From positions 33,643,186 through 33,707,185 of the forward strand of contig OZ034968.1 of NCBI GenBank assembly GCA_964030785.1: a DNA stretch of 64,000 nucleotides. The letters run 5' to 3'. Position numbers and translations under genes: made by a program. Origin of the DNA: Siderastrea siderea (Eukaryota > Cnidaria > Anthozoa > Scleractinia > Rhizangiidae). How positions within the stretch are numbered: position 1 is the first letter of the stretch; every line of letters starts with the position of its first letter. The notes below the pieces were generated by a model. It was not told where the DNA came from, ran no database searches, and worked only from the letters and a program-made list of their open reading frames with translations. Below are positions 1 to 12,650 of the stretch, in pieces.

Positions 1-760
1 AAAAGCTGCATTAAAAGAGTACTTGTTCACCGTTGCAATTCTTAATATTGGAAATAAACCCTAGATCTCAAAGTGAACCGCAGGAGGCAGAGAAGAACAT
101 GAAGAAAGAAGGTTTTACGACAAGGGTTAACTACTGTAAGGAATTGAAATATGGAACAATGATCAGTTTTCTTAAATAAAGAGTGGTGTCCAATAAACAG
201 TACTTGTCGACTTTCTTTCAGGACCAAGGTCCCATATTCAAAGCGAATGCAAAATCACCTGGCAAGACTGCGTAGTTACGCAACACCATTTCAGTTTTGG
301 CAGTAGTGACAGCAGCATCAACCAAGCTGTGGGAGTTGAGGATAATTCATTATAAGGAAATCATTGTATTGTACATGTAAATAACCTGGATTTATGACAA
401 CGATACTAATCAGCTGCAGTGTCTGAGTTAGTGAGTTGCAAGTCATTTTTTTGTCTTTCAAAAGTTGACAATAAAGTTATTGGCATTGCCAGCCCCTTTT
501 TTCTCCTCCGCTCTTCTCTTTTCCCTCTCCTTTCTCTTTAGTGTGATTTTGAGACTGACTGGAGTCAAGAAACCCTTGTTTTAGCGTAGATGGTCGCAAC
601 TTATATTATTTGATTTTTAAGTTTCCTACTCTTACTTCTAATCCGGGTTAAAATTTCAACCAAGGTTTCTTTACCTCTCATTTTTCGCTTTCAAGGCTAA
701 TTTAACATTTGCCATTTGTAGTGAGTGCAAGGTAAAGCCGCACACAAACCAAGGAGGCCA

Positions 761-1003
761 GGGCCCGGTTCTTCGAAAGCCAGTTTACGCTAACCTGGGA
801 TTTAAAATTTAACTGAGGTCCCTGTTTCTCTTATCGTAAAAGAGTTTTCACAGCAAATTCCAAGTGATCGTTTGAAAGCAACCAAAATTCAAAATGTAGT
901 GCAAAAAAGATTTACAGGAGTCCGTATCGTTTGGCAATAAAAAGGAATAAAAAATTGAAGCTAATCCTGGGTTAGCTTAACCCTGCTTTGAACAACCGGG
1001 CCC
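761..1003. mobile_element. MITE with about 38-bp terminal inverted repeats
   Basis: The left end (gggcccggttcttcgaaag) is matched in reverse complement by the right end (ctttgaacaaccgggccc). Pairing continues imperfectly for about 38 bases through the gctaacctggg / cctgggttagc segment. The element is about 243 bp and has no coding capacity, so it is a non-autonomous DNA transposon. The superfamily is not assigned because the target-site duplication is unclear. Confidence 0.7.
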
Positions 1004-1339
1004 AGGAGCTGAACATTATTGTCCGGCATTATTACGAGCATAATACGAGCACTCGAGCATAATTTAGAGCAAAATGCTCGGATGTTAGGGGTGATGTCGA
1101 GCAGCATAAAACTCGATGTTGGGGTTATAATGCAAACTGCCTCGAGCAGAGGTAATTTCATGGAAGGTGCGCCTGCACACAAACCACTCGAGGTGTACAA
1201 AGAGCAGACAGTTTCTGTCAAGTAACTTGCTAATTAAGCAAATAAGTAGACAAACAAAGTCTACTTCAAATGAGCGTTCAAATTAAAAAGTACAGTACGA
1301 AACTTGGAATTTTCAGTATGTCACGGACTTGGAACAAAG

Positions 1340-1436
1340 ATTAAAAAAACCTTAACCCCGACGGAAATACACACCTTGATCTTCCGTTCACAGGTAGGAC
1401 GCTCTAACCACTGAGCTATTGGGAGACTGGTGACGA
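1340..1436 (-). mobile_element. tRNA-derived SINE fragment
   Basis: Read on the minus strand, the sequence contains tagctcagtggttagagc, a good match to the A box of tRNA genes. The expected B box is degenerate and no tRNA cloverleaf can be closed, so this is a decayed tRNA-derived SINE rather than a working tRNA gene. A related + strand copy lies near 26675-26900. Confidence 0.5.
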
Positions 1437-2554
1437 GCTTGGTCATATTCATACTAGGTTCATTATGCATTTTTGTTGAAAGTTCATTGCTGAAAATAAT
1501 TTACATTTATGGACTTGATCCACCGCCTTTGGAAGTATGGGTTTCTCATGCCCAATTTTATTGAAATTCCTAAAAGATAAACCTTCCTTACGTGTACATA
1601 TGCTCTATTACTTTGCTTAATGATGTCAGATAGCTGATCAATCAGATGCAATGTACCTTCGTGTTTAGGAATGCCCCTTTTCAGTTGACAAGAAAGGTTT
1701 ATCTAAAAAGGACTCACTTTTGAATATGTCAGTAAGAAGAGACGAGTTTCGTAACGTACTCGCAAAGGGATATTTTAATTCCCACTTTCTACTTTTACTC
1801 TTATCATTTCATGATCTCAACTTCTAAATTGCTACCTTTTTACAGACAAAAATTCAGTTCAAGAATGTAAATCGTTAACCTCAACTTGAAAGAAGTGGAA
1901 CCCGCAAGAGAAACACCTTTCTTGATGTGACATGAAACATTTTGAACCTTTCACTTTATTTTAAGAAAAAAAAAACAAACAAACAAACAGACGAAAACAA
2001 ATCGAGACCCTTTTATTTCTCTAAAAATCGCCACGCTTTGAGTAGTTTGCATACGAATAATTATGTCAAAAAGTTAAATAGGTGACGTTTTAACGCTTCC
2101 GTCTTGTGCCAGTTAACACGACGAAACTTCTTCTCTAAATCCCTTTCATCAATTTGCATTCTCTTGACTAATTTGATTAAGAAGCCTTTTATATTTAAGG
2201 TTATTTTCAAGAGTCTTGTATATCAGTGAGCGTTTCCTTTTTCTTCCAAAGAAAGGAAAAAGAATGGTGATTAGGCAGAACAAACGTCCTCACTGGTACC
2301 AGAAGAGCATCTGCCAAGAAGTTTAAAATCACCCAATGGCATTCATTCATGTGATTTCCACGACCTGTTTATTGAAGGGTGGAAATAAAAGAGGAGGAGG
2401 TAGACATTGAATGAAGCTGTGATGTAAGATTTATAATGTACTTGTATGGAAACCAAACGTCAACGATAGATTGAAACTAAAAATACATTTCCCTTCGTTT
2501 ATGGTTTCCAATAAATCCCAGGTGCGAGAGAACATGGGATTGATCTAGAAGGAC

Positions 2555-5500
2555 ATGAAACCGAACGTCTTCGCGAATGTACTAGTTTGTTTAGTCGTTT
2601 TGTACGCTACCGAATTTTCTGAAGGAATTCTTCACGAAAACAACAGACAAAACTCTAGAGGGCTTTCTAGAATAAGCACGAGAGGGCGGAAACATGGTAA
2701 CGTAAAAGGAAACGACGGAGTCCAGTTATCGAGCAAGACTGCAGGAAAACTAAGGACGGCAGGAAGCGTGCTAAGGTAGGATAAAGAGACCATAGTTCAC
2801 ATTGCATCTCTGTACTTCTAAGACTAGTTTGCTTTCGTTATCACAGCCAATTTCTCTATAAAGAAATTTTGTTACATAAAAGAGAAACTACGCAATAAAT
2901 TGTTTGGGATTGAATCGTAGTGGACTAAGAAGAGGCCGGTTGGTTAGGTTAAATGTTGGTAAAATATCTAATGTCAGGGGATCAGCGACCACTGTAAGCT
3001 AAAACACAAGGATCGCTGACCTGTGGACAAAGAGAATGACGAGCATCAGACCTATTTAGTCGATGTATTGCAAACAATTCAAACCAAAGTCAAGACATTT
3101 AATAGAGAGAATTGTCGCTCCACACAGCTAAGGAGGTTTTTTTTGCACAATCTTAATTCAATAAGCCACTGGTGCTGTCCCAATTCACTTCGTTCAAGGA
3201 AATATAGATCAGCCTGAATTCAAGTATTTTCATACAAGGGAGGTCTATTTAGGGTAGATTATCAGCTGAAACATTCGACATACCATAATGTGATATATAC
3301 GGTCTTTCGTAAGAAGTGTGAAAACTGCATGCTTTTGTTTCCTTTTTTCAAATTCAAATATTCTGACCGAAAGCCCCCAGAGCCCCCCACCCCCTGAAAA
3401 ATATTTTCATTCGATCTGGAATCCGTTGGCATCAAGAATAGCGTCTGAAAACTTTGAAAACACTGAAATGTTCCTTTAAAAAATTGTTAAGATACTCTGA
3501 ATCAAACACAGCGAAGGCAAACCAACAAGCGTACACACGGCAAAAGGTAGGCACTGAAAAGTATTGTGTCTAACGCATGGCAGTGTAACGCTGTCAATAA
3601 CATGTTTTGGTAAATGAGTACATGTCAAATTAGAATACAACATTTATTTTTTGTTTTTCAAATCTGCTGCAAGAGACATTCAATGTTTAGTTTAATAGCC
3701 TTTTGTTTCACATTTTGTTCACAGGCCAGAATGCATTAGACACACGTCACAAAACAACGATGCTGGGAAAGGAAAGAGTCGGAGATGTGGTATGTACTTC
3801 AATGGGTATACGCATTGGTCTGTACTTGCAGATAGACCTCATATAAATATAATACGTGTCAGAAGCTTTGTTGAGTTTGCAAGGATCAAACTTCTGTTGC
3901 ATGAGGTATCGACTAGGGCTATATTGGATATGATTTTGAAATATTGTCATTGCTGCTTTCAATACACTTTTTATATAGCATTTCCCTTGCAGCTAATAAA
4001 CATCTTAAGATTTTAGCCTTTAGCCTTATTTTCATCTACAGGATGCCAAATTTGCCATAGTATTCAACCATGTGTTGGTGGCTGTATGCCGCCTTGTGAT
4101 TGTCACTGTTGTCACAAGGAATGCGATGAAGGTTTGTCAATTTCTATCCGCATGAGCATGCTATTAGGAAATGATCCATGTCTTCAACACTATGTACTAA
4201 AGGGGGTCTTAATAAGGTTATGGCTTCGACAGTTGATGCTATGATAAAAGCGACCTTCAAATCGGACTACGAGTAAGAGACTGAGTACGAGTACAATTAC
4301 GAGTTTCGTATTTCAAACCATTTTCATTCCCAGAGCCGTCGCTTTTCCATGTTACTAATCAAAAAGAAGAAGGTTTTGGGAACGAGGTTGGTGCGAGAAG
4401 CAATGTTGTATTCTTATGTGAAAATCACTAAATAGTATTAATGTATGACAAATAAATCACTAATCATTGGATCTTTTACGTTAACCTCCTTTGGCTCACA
4501 CACTCAAGAGTGACAACAAAAAATGCCCACAGTTCTCACGTGTAAAATTTCAAAACTGTCCTTACTTATCGCATGATGGTTAAAATCTAAGCCATTTAAC
4601 AGCTAACCCAATTAAGACCCTCTTGATAACAAAGTACGAACTTCCTGCATGCGGCATGAAATTGATAAGCTCTGGGTTTAGATAGAATGATCAAGTGTGA
4701 AGGAATTACGGGCTTAACAGTTTGGGGAAATACCATTATGATCAACTTCACTTGTCATTTACTTCAGAGGGACTGCGGAACTGGGCCTCCATTAGAAGCT
4801 GAACTTCTACTTCCTCGGTCTGAATACAAAATCCTGTTTTGGACCAAAGCAATCCGCCGCAGTGTGAAGCCCCCTCGTCTCTATCACTAGCATATCTTAA
4901 TAATATCCAGAACATGTCTCGTCCATGTTGTTACTTCCAACTTGAATTTATCATTTCTCCACTTGTTAATGGCCTTCCCTAATGCGCCAACCAACTGGCA
5001 ACCAACCTGCTTGGACTTCTATCTGTCTTGTGTTTGTCCTTCATGTGTGCCACATGGTCAGTCCAAATCATTTTAAATGATCGGATCGATTGTCGTTTGT
5101 CATCTGATACGGCCGTGTGGAAGGCCTTCACCATATTTCGTTCGACATACAAAAACCATTGGAAGGCACAAAATGTGGGTATTTGTTCCTAGGTTGAAGG
5201 CCAGGCCAGACATACTCTAAGGATCTCACATGTCAAACAAACAAATAACGCGTCAGAGCGCGTAATTTAAACTAGAACCCAAATCCAAGAACCCTTTAAG
5301 ATAAGAAGCATTATTAAAGTGTCAATGTATTTAGCCAAGATAGACTAATTGGGGACACTAATGAAGGCAGTAATACTAGTTAACCTGCGATACATTTGAA
5401 ATAAACTTTTTACAATATAATGAAAATTTGATTGAAATTTTGATTGGAAAATACTTATAAGCAAGCAACACCAAAGTAGGAAAGTGGAACTTCATCATTA

Positions 5501-5927
5501 AGATTGGGTCCAATTAAATAAATTCACATGGACGACAAGACGTTTCAAATCTTCTCTTTGTTATTTAGGTTGCTGGTGCCCGATTCCAGGTGCAGAGGAG
5601 GCACCCAAGAAAAAACCAGAGGAGCCATGTTGCTGCCCATGCTGCTGCCCGTGTTGTCCAAGACCATGTTGTCACCACATACATCATCATCACCATCATT
5701 GCTGCTGTCCTTGTTGCCACTGTTGTCATTGCTGCCATTGCTGTCATTGCTGCCCGTGTTGTTGCCATTGCTGTCACTGTAAAAGATCTGAAGGACCCTT
5801 CTCGCCCTCTTTGATTAGAAGACCATTATACTTATATATGCTCCCTCCTGGTCCTTTTTTCTATGGTCTCATTTACAGTGATCACGGGAGCGTACCACTG
5901 GTAAATGGACCGTTAAGGATGCTCTGA
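2555..5927 (+). CDS. secreted Cys-Cys doublet protein, gene A (4 exons)
   Basis: Four exons join in frame: 2555-2775, 3725-3789, 4042-4131 and 5569-5927, giving 244 residues. All junctions are AG..GT (donors gtagga, gtatgt, gtttgt). Intron phases are 2, 1, 1. Residues 1-24 form a signal peptide, followed by a basic, low-complexity region. Exon 3 carries a spaced Cys motif (GCQIC...CVGGC...CDCHCCHKEC). Exon 4 carries a run of Cys pairs separated by P, H or HH at about residues 145-200, with six consecutive His in its middle. This ends in a KR site and an aromatic/Pro tail (RPLYLYMLPPGPFFYG). The last two features recur in the downstream genes. The family is not recognised. A secreted, disulfide-rich or metal-binding structural protein is inferred. 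The exon joins are read by eye and need transcript support, but the Cys pattern running across three splice joins argues strongly for them. Confidence 0.8.
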
Positions 5928-7364
5928 GTTATTAAGAGCTTTGATTTTTTTAATTTGAATTAATGTTTATATGACAAAATACATTTCTAAGAAACATTCA
6001 AGTTTTGAAGAATAAGTAAGACGTTTTGTGAAGCCAAATCGTTGTTCGCTTGTTTAAACTCAATGTGGCATCAGTCAGTTGGAAACTTCCAAAATGAATT
6101 GGCAGCTGGAATTATTGCTGACCACTTAGCTTGCCTTCAAGAAGACAATGCATAATCGTTTCAGCTGAAGATGAAGGGTAGAAATCTTATTTGTAATTAG
6201 ACGCCTCAAAGGCCACAAGCACTAGCCTAAGTTTTAGACTGATGTGAAACTGCAGTATGTTAACGAAAAAATTATAGAACGATGCTAATGCAGTCATAAG
6301 ACAAACTGGATTTTATGGCTTTTCAATGAGCAATGCAGAAACCTTCTATCACTCTGCATCGACCTACATTAGCAACTCCCCACTTCTTAATCCTAGGTGA
6401 ATTAGAAAAAGTAAAAAAAGAATTACAGACTCATTAAAGATGCGGACAGCAACTGTTCACGTCACTTGTATATCTTCCTTAAATATCCCGAGGAAATGGC
6501 CTCGAGTGTTCAAATATTTTCTATGCTCAAAACATTTCAAGCGAGCACACTCATTATGAGATAGCCATTTATTTCGGATGCGTTCTTGAACTGGGAGCTT
6601 TTGGCTTCTTAGGCGCCTGATGAACTGAACGAGGCCAAGGCCAAGGGTAATCGTACGTCCATTGAGGGCGCCTTTTTATTGGGTTGCTTTCCACCAGTTT
6701 GGCTACCAAGACATTGGTATTCCTGTGATGAATGACATTTAATTTGTTAAGTGACCTATCGTCATCAATGACCGAATAAGTTAGCTGTAAGTGCAATGCC
6801 GCTTAGTTAAGTTATCATCTCCTTCATAAGAAAGGTAGCTAAACACAGAAACAAGAGTGTCTACAAAGAAAAGCAATGACAACAACAAAAATTCAATTAA
6901 AACGGCAATAAACAAACCAGCAAGTGAAAAACCAGACGAACAAACAACAAAAGTGTGACTCTTCAATTCCTCACCTCGACGAGCAGAGGGAAGCCAAACA
7001 CTGTAGATTAGTGTATTACAGTGGAACCCCATATAACGAACCCTTATAAAACGAAGTCCCCGGTATAAGGAACGGTCTTCTTCAGCCCAGTAGGATTAAA
7101 ATGTATGGAAAATTACCCCGACATAACAAACCCGTTATAACGAAAACATTTGGCCAGCGCCTTGCACCTTGCACTTTCGTTATATCGGGGTCCAACTGTA
7201 GCGTGTGAAAGCCATGTGATCGAAGCTCTCCAAGAATGTTTAGCAGGCGAATTTCAAAACAAACGAGGTGGTTCTAAAGATGGATTACTTAACGCTTTGG
7301 AACCGGTTGCATGTTTCTTACCTAGCTCAGAGTGAGGGAAATTCGTAAATTAAATCATTTAAAT
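5928..7364. other. intergenic region
   Basis: No supported gene. The two minus-strand open frames between 6569 and 7032 lack a signal peptide or recognisable motif. A Tigger/pogo-like MITE occupies 7017-7200 and is listed separately. Confidence 0.5.
7017..7200. mobile_element. Tigger/pogo-like MITE
   Basis: The element starts tacagtggaaccccatata and ends, in reverse complement, tacagttggaccccgatata, so about 25 bp of terminal inverted repeat is flanked by TA. A CAGTGGAACC-type end with a TA target is typical of Tc1/mariner pogo/Tigger non-autonomous elements. It is about 180 bp and non-coding. The 61-residue frame that overlaps it begins inside the repeat and is not a gene. Confidence 0.75.
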
Positions 7365-7625
7365 CTAATCTTGTTGGCAACAAGATTTCTTTAAACAAGC
7401 AAAGGAATACGTTTTTAAACTATGATTACGGCCACTAACGTACTTCAAAGCGATAGGATCTTTATCGGATGCAAACCGTACATCTTCACTGCTCAAGTGA
7501 AACCCGCCTACAGTTTTCAATTGACGATTTGCCTGTAGTATCTGCCTGTTTGTCTTTTCACCGAAGACAGTCGTAGCCAAGAGCACGCTGAGGACGATTG
7601 CCAGAATAACTTGCTTCATTTCCAT
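7365..7625 (-). CDS. small secreted peptide precursor
   Basis: This is an 86-residue open frame read from 7625. Residues 4-22 are strongly hydrophobic (QVILAIVLSVLLATTVFG) and end in a good signal-peptidase context (VFG-EK). The rest is hydrophilic and ends with a C..xxCC motif (ACLKKSCCQQD). A signal peptide this clean is unlikely by chance. It is the only minus-strand gene inside the Cys-rich cluster and shows no similarity to its neighbours. The 3' end is uncertain, because a splice donor before the stop could add exons downstream, and no AATAAA was pinned down. The family is not recognised. It could be a short peptide hormone-like or matrix peptide, but nothing in it decides this. Confidence 0.5.
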   Translation of the reverse strand: MEMKQVILAIVLSVLLATTVFGEKTNRQILQANRQLKTVGGFHLSSEDVRFASDKDPIALKYVSGRNHSLKTYSFACLKKSCCQQD

Positions 7626-9811
7626 ATATTACTTTCCGGTAGTTTGTTTGGAATATCTCTCTATGAAAGAAACAAAATTCTTAAATGTTGAGATGTAGAG
7701 CTTAAGGTGTCGGACTAGAACAGTGTACCTGTTTTGTGTACATACACAAATTTCTCCTTTAAGAAAGCATTAGTTAAAAACGTAGTTCGATAATATGGTT
7801 GAATTTCCATTTTTATAGTTGCATTTTGCTCTCACTGTCAACTACAACATTTTTGGAATGTTTTTGTAAACACTTTTGCCTTGCCTTTGTACAAAAACAC
7901 AGTACGTATACTAAACTGTGATTATTGCAGAACAGCTGATAAAGGGAATTTATCCACCTATTGTGTATGGCTGGAAGCATCTTTGTGATCCCTTGGAAGT
8001 TTGCAAGGTTTCAATACCAGTCTCCTTGGCTATGTAATAATTTGGTTTAGAAGACATCAAATGATTATCTGGCTAGATTTTGCAATGACGAAAAGCAGCA
8101 TTGACTGATCGGTTCACGCTAGATATTGTGTCTGAATGTTTCCATATAGAATGCTGAGGTAGACTACTTTGGAATCGACAACTTCGCCGAAGGGTCTTTG
8201 GAAAACTGTTCAAATGTTAACTATTTTGTGATTGGTAGGGTCCTTCCCCCATGTCACTCTCTGGAATGCAGTTTTGGTGGAACGCCTGTAGAAGTGGAAA
8301 GTTATTTACTAATTGTATCAAAAGCACGTTTGTTTTGATAAATAACATGCAGAGTTGGTTATAGTCATCTCATATCCAACAAGCGAGAGTGAAATAAATG
8401 TTTTGTTAAATTCTAAATTCGGTCATCGTTGCTGGACGTTTTGCCATTTTTTTTGACAAAATGTTTGGCGCGGCATTTGACATGATATCCAATGTCCACA
8501 TAAAGTAGAGAGCGGGGTGTTTCGCTGATTTCCTGTCTGTGTGAACAAATACGAAAGCTAGAAACTGGTTACTGAGACCCCCTGAGAGCCCGACTAAACT
8601 TCTTATTTAACAGAATTTACTATTAAACCGGGTGTCCACGTGAAGAAAAGACAGGAATGGTAGCTTCTGTACAACACTCAGGTACTGGGTACAAATAAAT
8701 AGAGCAAAATGCTAGTAAATAGAATGCAATTGTTCGTCCAGTGAAGGTAGATTTCGAAAGTAGATTTAAAAACTGGTTCTATTACATTTGTTTTACATTT
8801 CTTCATGTACCTGTAAACGGTATGAAATACTGCTCCAGGGCGTGTTCGAGGAGGAGCTAAAAATCGAGATACATGTGAAAGTATTAATTCTGTTCCACAC
8901 CCTTCATAACACCTGCCGCTTCATTTTGAATCATTTCAGAGCCTACAATAGTTGTTTCTTAACACACAGAATCCAGTCGACAGTTTCTACTGATGCAATT
9001 GGTAGTCGGGAGAATAGACAGTCATCTACAGTTTTGCACCTACTGTGTTTAAGTTCTCAATAAAAATGTCTGGTTTTCCGGTAAACAATAAATATCTCGT
9101 TGTATTTTATTACGTTATCTGAGGGTGAAAATCACCTAAAATCAATGCAGAGAAACAAGACTAAATAATTTGTTTTCGAAGTGTCGTGCGATGTCAAAGA
9201 AAGAACTTAAAAATGCATAGTAAATTCATCCGCCCAGAAACACTTTCTTTGTTATCCTGATTTATAAGCCAAAGACATGTGTGTGGCTTAATATAGATAG
9301 GAAAATAAAATATCAAGTCCCCTGTACCTGCACCTTCCTACAAAAAAGCTCAATAAACGATTTCAATCTCCATTTTTCTAAAGCGAGTGAGACTCTCTGC
9401 AATGTAGATATAAATTACACGTATCGAATAGAGTGCCACATCTCGTCTTAAATGTCTTTAAACAGTTTATCTGTATCCATTTTTCTTTTAGGTAAATAAT
9501 TAAGTGATGGGGACATCCTGGATAACCAAACGTCCTTATGCTGTAAGGTTTAAGTGGCACTCGAGTAATTATCAGGTATCTTGTTTGACAGCCAATAGTA
9601 AGCAAGCTTCTAAGCGAGATTTACACAGGCGTGTAACAAGGGGGTAGTTTACCAGTTATCATGTGACATTTTCCTGCTCTAGAAGATTTGCCCATTTCCG
9701 CCCACTTGTGATGTCATACTTTCTCATGTTGTCTATTTTGCCAAACTCTGAAGTTATTAGTGTTTTATCCCTGATCCTTTGGTCTTAGTCTGTTACATTT
9801 TAACTGCCATT
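7626..9811. other. intergenic region
   Basis: No supported gene. The frames at 8788-9063 (+) and 9378-9605 (-) are AT-rich, have no signal peptide and no motif. Nothing repetitive was recognised apart from low-complexity A/T. Confidence 0.45.
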
Positions 9812-12650
9812 ATGCGGCTGACACTACTAACATTTTTGTGCATCTCCCTGGCATTGGTGAACGGCAAATCCGTGAACAAACCAAATGGTACTGTTAACAT
9901 TCATGAATTTTGGAAATGCGTAGCCACTGATAGACCAAGTCGTTATTCCGTTCCTTTGCAGACCAGTTCAAAAATATGAAACCAAAAGAAGAGGTGGATA
10001 AAGAGAGACATAACGAGGTGGTCCAAGAAGAAACAGAATCGCCAAGCGGAAAAAGCGGATCGGAAAATGGTTAGTATTTATGGACAAAGAAACGATTAGC
10101 GCGTAATTCGCTGTATTAGTACCAGATTGTCCATATAAACCACCAAAGAGATCCTCGATTTCTTGTCAAGACAATTAAGGGGGAAATGTGATGTAAATCT
10201 GCTACTCAAGCAAGTGATTTAAGAATTTATCAATTTTTGGTCTTTCAGTAAGATACTGAAATTACACTTACCACTTTATTAAGTAGAACCATACCACCAA
10301 TTGCACATCGAAAACAATTCCTGTTGCTTCTAAAATCTCTATTTTCTTCTGATATTATTGCTTGTCTGGTTTTTCAGACAAAGTTTCCTTTATTTTTACT
10401 ACCACAATGTGAGCGAACCAAATATCTCTTTGTGCCTCGTGTTGGCAAATTTTCATTCGTGAAAAGAAACCCATTGACGAAGTAAAGGGTATCGTTGACT
10501 TTGAAAGAAAATTTTATTTTGGCCCTTGCAGACCAGTTCAAAAATATGAAACCAAAAGAAGAGGTGGACAAAGAGAGACATAATGAGGTGGCCCAAGAAG
10601 AATCAGAATCACCAAGCCAAAAAAGTGGATCGGAAAATGGTTAGTATTTATGGACAGAGAAAACAATTGCGCAGATTCACCATTTTCTTACGTTACAACC
10701 TCGTTCCCAGGACTTTCTTCCTTTTTTTTAATTTAAAAAGGGAAAAAAAGACCTGGGAGCGAGGTTTGGTACGTTAAAAAGGTTGAGGTCTATTCAGTTG
10801 AACCAGTGAGAAGATTTCTAATTTTCAAGTGCCAAAAAAACGGGCAAATTTATAGATTGTCTAAATGGCAGTCCTTAAGCCAGTTAAAATAACATTGTTT
10901 GCGTTGAACAACTGAAATTGTTTTTCTGAAACCCTTAATTGCGGTCAGGAGAATATTTTTGTAGATTCCTTCTAGTAGGAGACAAATTACGTTTCGAATT
11001 TCGTTTTACTTCAATTTGGCAGCTATTAATCAAACGATACAATGTCGTTGATGTATGTTTAGACAAGCAAACCCATCTGAAGGGCAACAGAGGTTAGTAC
11101 TGGAGGACAGAAATAGATAGTAGATAGATAGTGGTGGCTGGGAAGTCTTAACTTCCTATCTTTTAGATGAATTCAAGAACCTCAAACCAAAAGAAGAGTT
11201 GGAAAAAGAACAGCACAGCACGATGAATGTTGACTCGCAATCGCCTAATGAGAGCGGTAAGCAAAAATATCGGGAATTTGACCTTGCTAGATTTTTCACC
11301 CAAACTGGAGAATCTTAACCGATATATCAAAAAATTTGGTTAATTTGTTTTCTGCGAAGGATTATCAGAAACGTTCTTTACTGTGATAATGATAATAACG
11401 TTCTACTTCTGAGGCATACATTAAAAGGTTAGAATGAACAAGGAAACACCCAACCACCCAACTTTGCAGCTGGAAAAATACATTTAAGACATTTGTTTAG
11501 AGCAACAATAAAAAATTAACGTAAAGTGAGCATGTGAGCTTATCGGTTAATACTACATGCATGTATCCATAATTCCTGTATCATGAAGCTATTGTCAACT
11601 CTTTGCCAGGTTACCAAGAAAAGATAACCACACCTACGTCTCCTCCTTATTAAAAGGATGCTCCCCGAAATAAAACGTCATGCTAAACGACTCAATGTAA
11701 TGAAAGTTTATAAATGATTATAAAATATTTTCATGGGAACGAAACGGACAAACATGTATTAACTGAAAGGACCTATATACTCATTTGAAATAAAGTGAAG
11801 TGAAATAGAAACTTTATTTGACGATGGTACGGCAAAGCATGCCTTGGTAAGAAAAAATTCTTAAAGTGAAACCTAAACTAATTATTTATCTCGTCTACTT
11901 TTATCAGAACAAAAAGAAAAGGATCCCTGCGTGTGCGACGAGAAGGCTCTAAAGGAAATCAATCAGGCGACGAAAAAATCTAAATGCAGTGAGAAATGTA
12001 GCTGCTCGTGCGAAGAAAATGTGAAATGTAAAGATTCACAGAAAAGAAGCCAATGTAAAGACAAGAATGAATCCAAGCAATGTCAGTGCAAATCACAAGA
12101 GGATTCGCCAAAGAAATGTAAAGATCTTCAGAAGTCAGAGCGCAAGGAGAAATGCAAAGATCTTCAGAACTCCAAAGGCGAGAAGAAATGCAACTGTAAA
12201 TGTAATGAAGGGAAAAAGGGAGCCCGGGAAACAATCCCCAAACCTCGTGCCCATGCGGCTGTTGGTGGTGCTGTGCAACCCATGAACGGCTTGACAGCTC
12301 AACATGGCATCGGAAAAAAGGTCAACTCCAGCAAGAAATGCTGCTGCGACTGTTGTCACGACTGTTGCTGTGACTGTTGCCACGACTGCTGCTGTGATTG
12401 CTGTCACGATTGCTGTCACGATTGCTGCTGCCACTGCTGTGAGCCTTGCTGCTGCTGCCATTGCTGCTGTGAGCCATGCTGCTGCTGCCATTGCTGTGAG
12501 CCATGTTGTTGCCACTGCTGCCACTGTTGCCATCATTGCTGCCCATGCTGTTGCGGTTGCGGTTGCTGCAAGAAGTCCAAGTCAAATCTCAACGATGCAG
12601 CTTTGGCTGCCGCTGCACAGATTGCTGCCAACAGCCCAGTGCACCATTGA
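9812..12650 (+). CDS. secreted Cys-Cys doublet protein, gene B (5 exons, duplicated exon)
   Basis: Five exons join in frame: 9812-9887, 9962-10069, 10532-10639, 11167-11256 and 11908-12650. They encode 374 residues and all introns are phase 1. Residues 1-18 are a signal peptide (start MRLTLLTFLC, ending LVNG). Exons 2 and 3 are near-identical 36-residue charged units (QFKNMKPKEEVDKERHNEV), and exon 4 is a diverged third copy. Exon 5 first has a Lys-rich region with CKD/CxC repeats (CSEKCSCSC, KKCNCKCNEGKK). A Cys-Cys doublet array built on CCHDCCC and CCEPCCCC units then runs over residues about 272-350, before a short Ala-rich tail. The start at 9812 is chosen because the signal peptide begins there. 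Gene C just downstream has the same plan. The function is unknown; a secreted disulfide-rich structural or metal-binding protein is inferred. Confidence 0.85.

Larger units (their letters stand above)
1..2554. other. intergenic region with repeats
   Basis: No convincing gene is seen. The short open frames here lack a signal peptide, conserved motif or splice context. The stretch holds the foldback MITE at 761-1003 and a tRNA-derived SINE fragment at about 1340-1436, listed separately, plus an AAAC-type microsatellite at about 1969-1992. The promoter of the gene starting at 2555 must lie at the right end, but no clear TATA box could be chosen. Confidence 0.6.

Noticed and set aside
1380..1436. 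tRNA gene on the minus strand
   Set aside because: A box is good but the B box and acceptor stem are missing; fits a SINE fragment.
12135..12536. Antisense and alternative-frame Ala-, Ser- or Arg-rich frames over the Cys doublet regions (also at 5565-5814, 16267-16833, 21093-21525, 25060-25458, 27620-28086)
   Set aside because: Triplet-biased TGC/TGT codons leave other frames free of stops; only the Cys frame has leader exons and matching phases.
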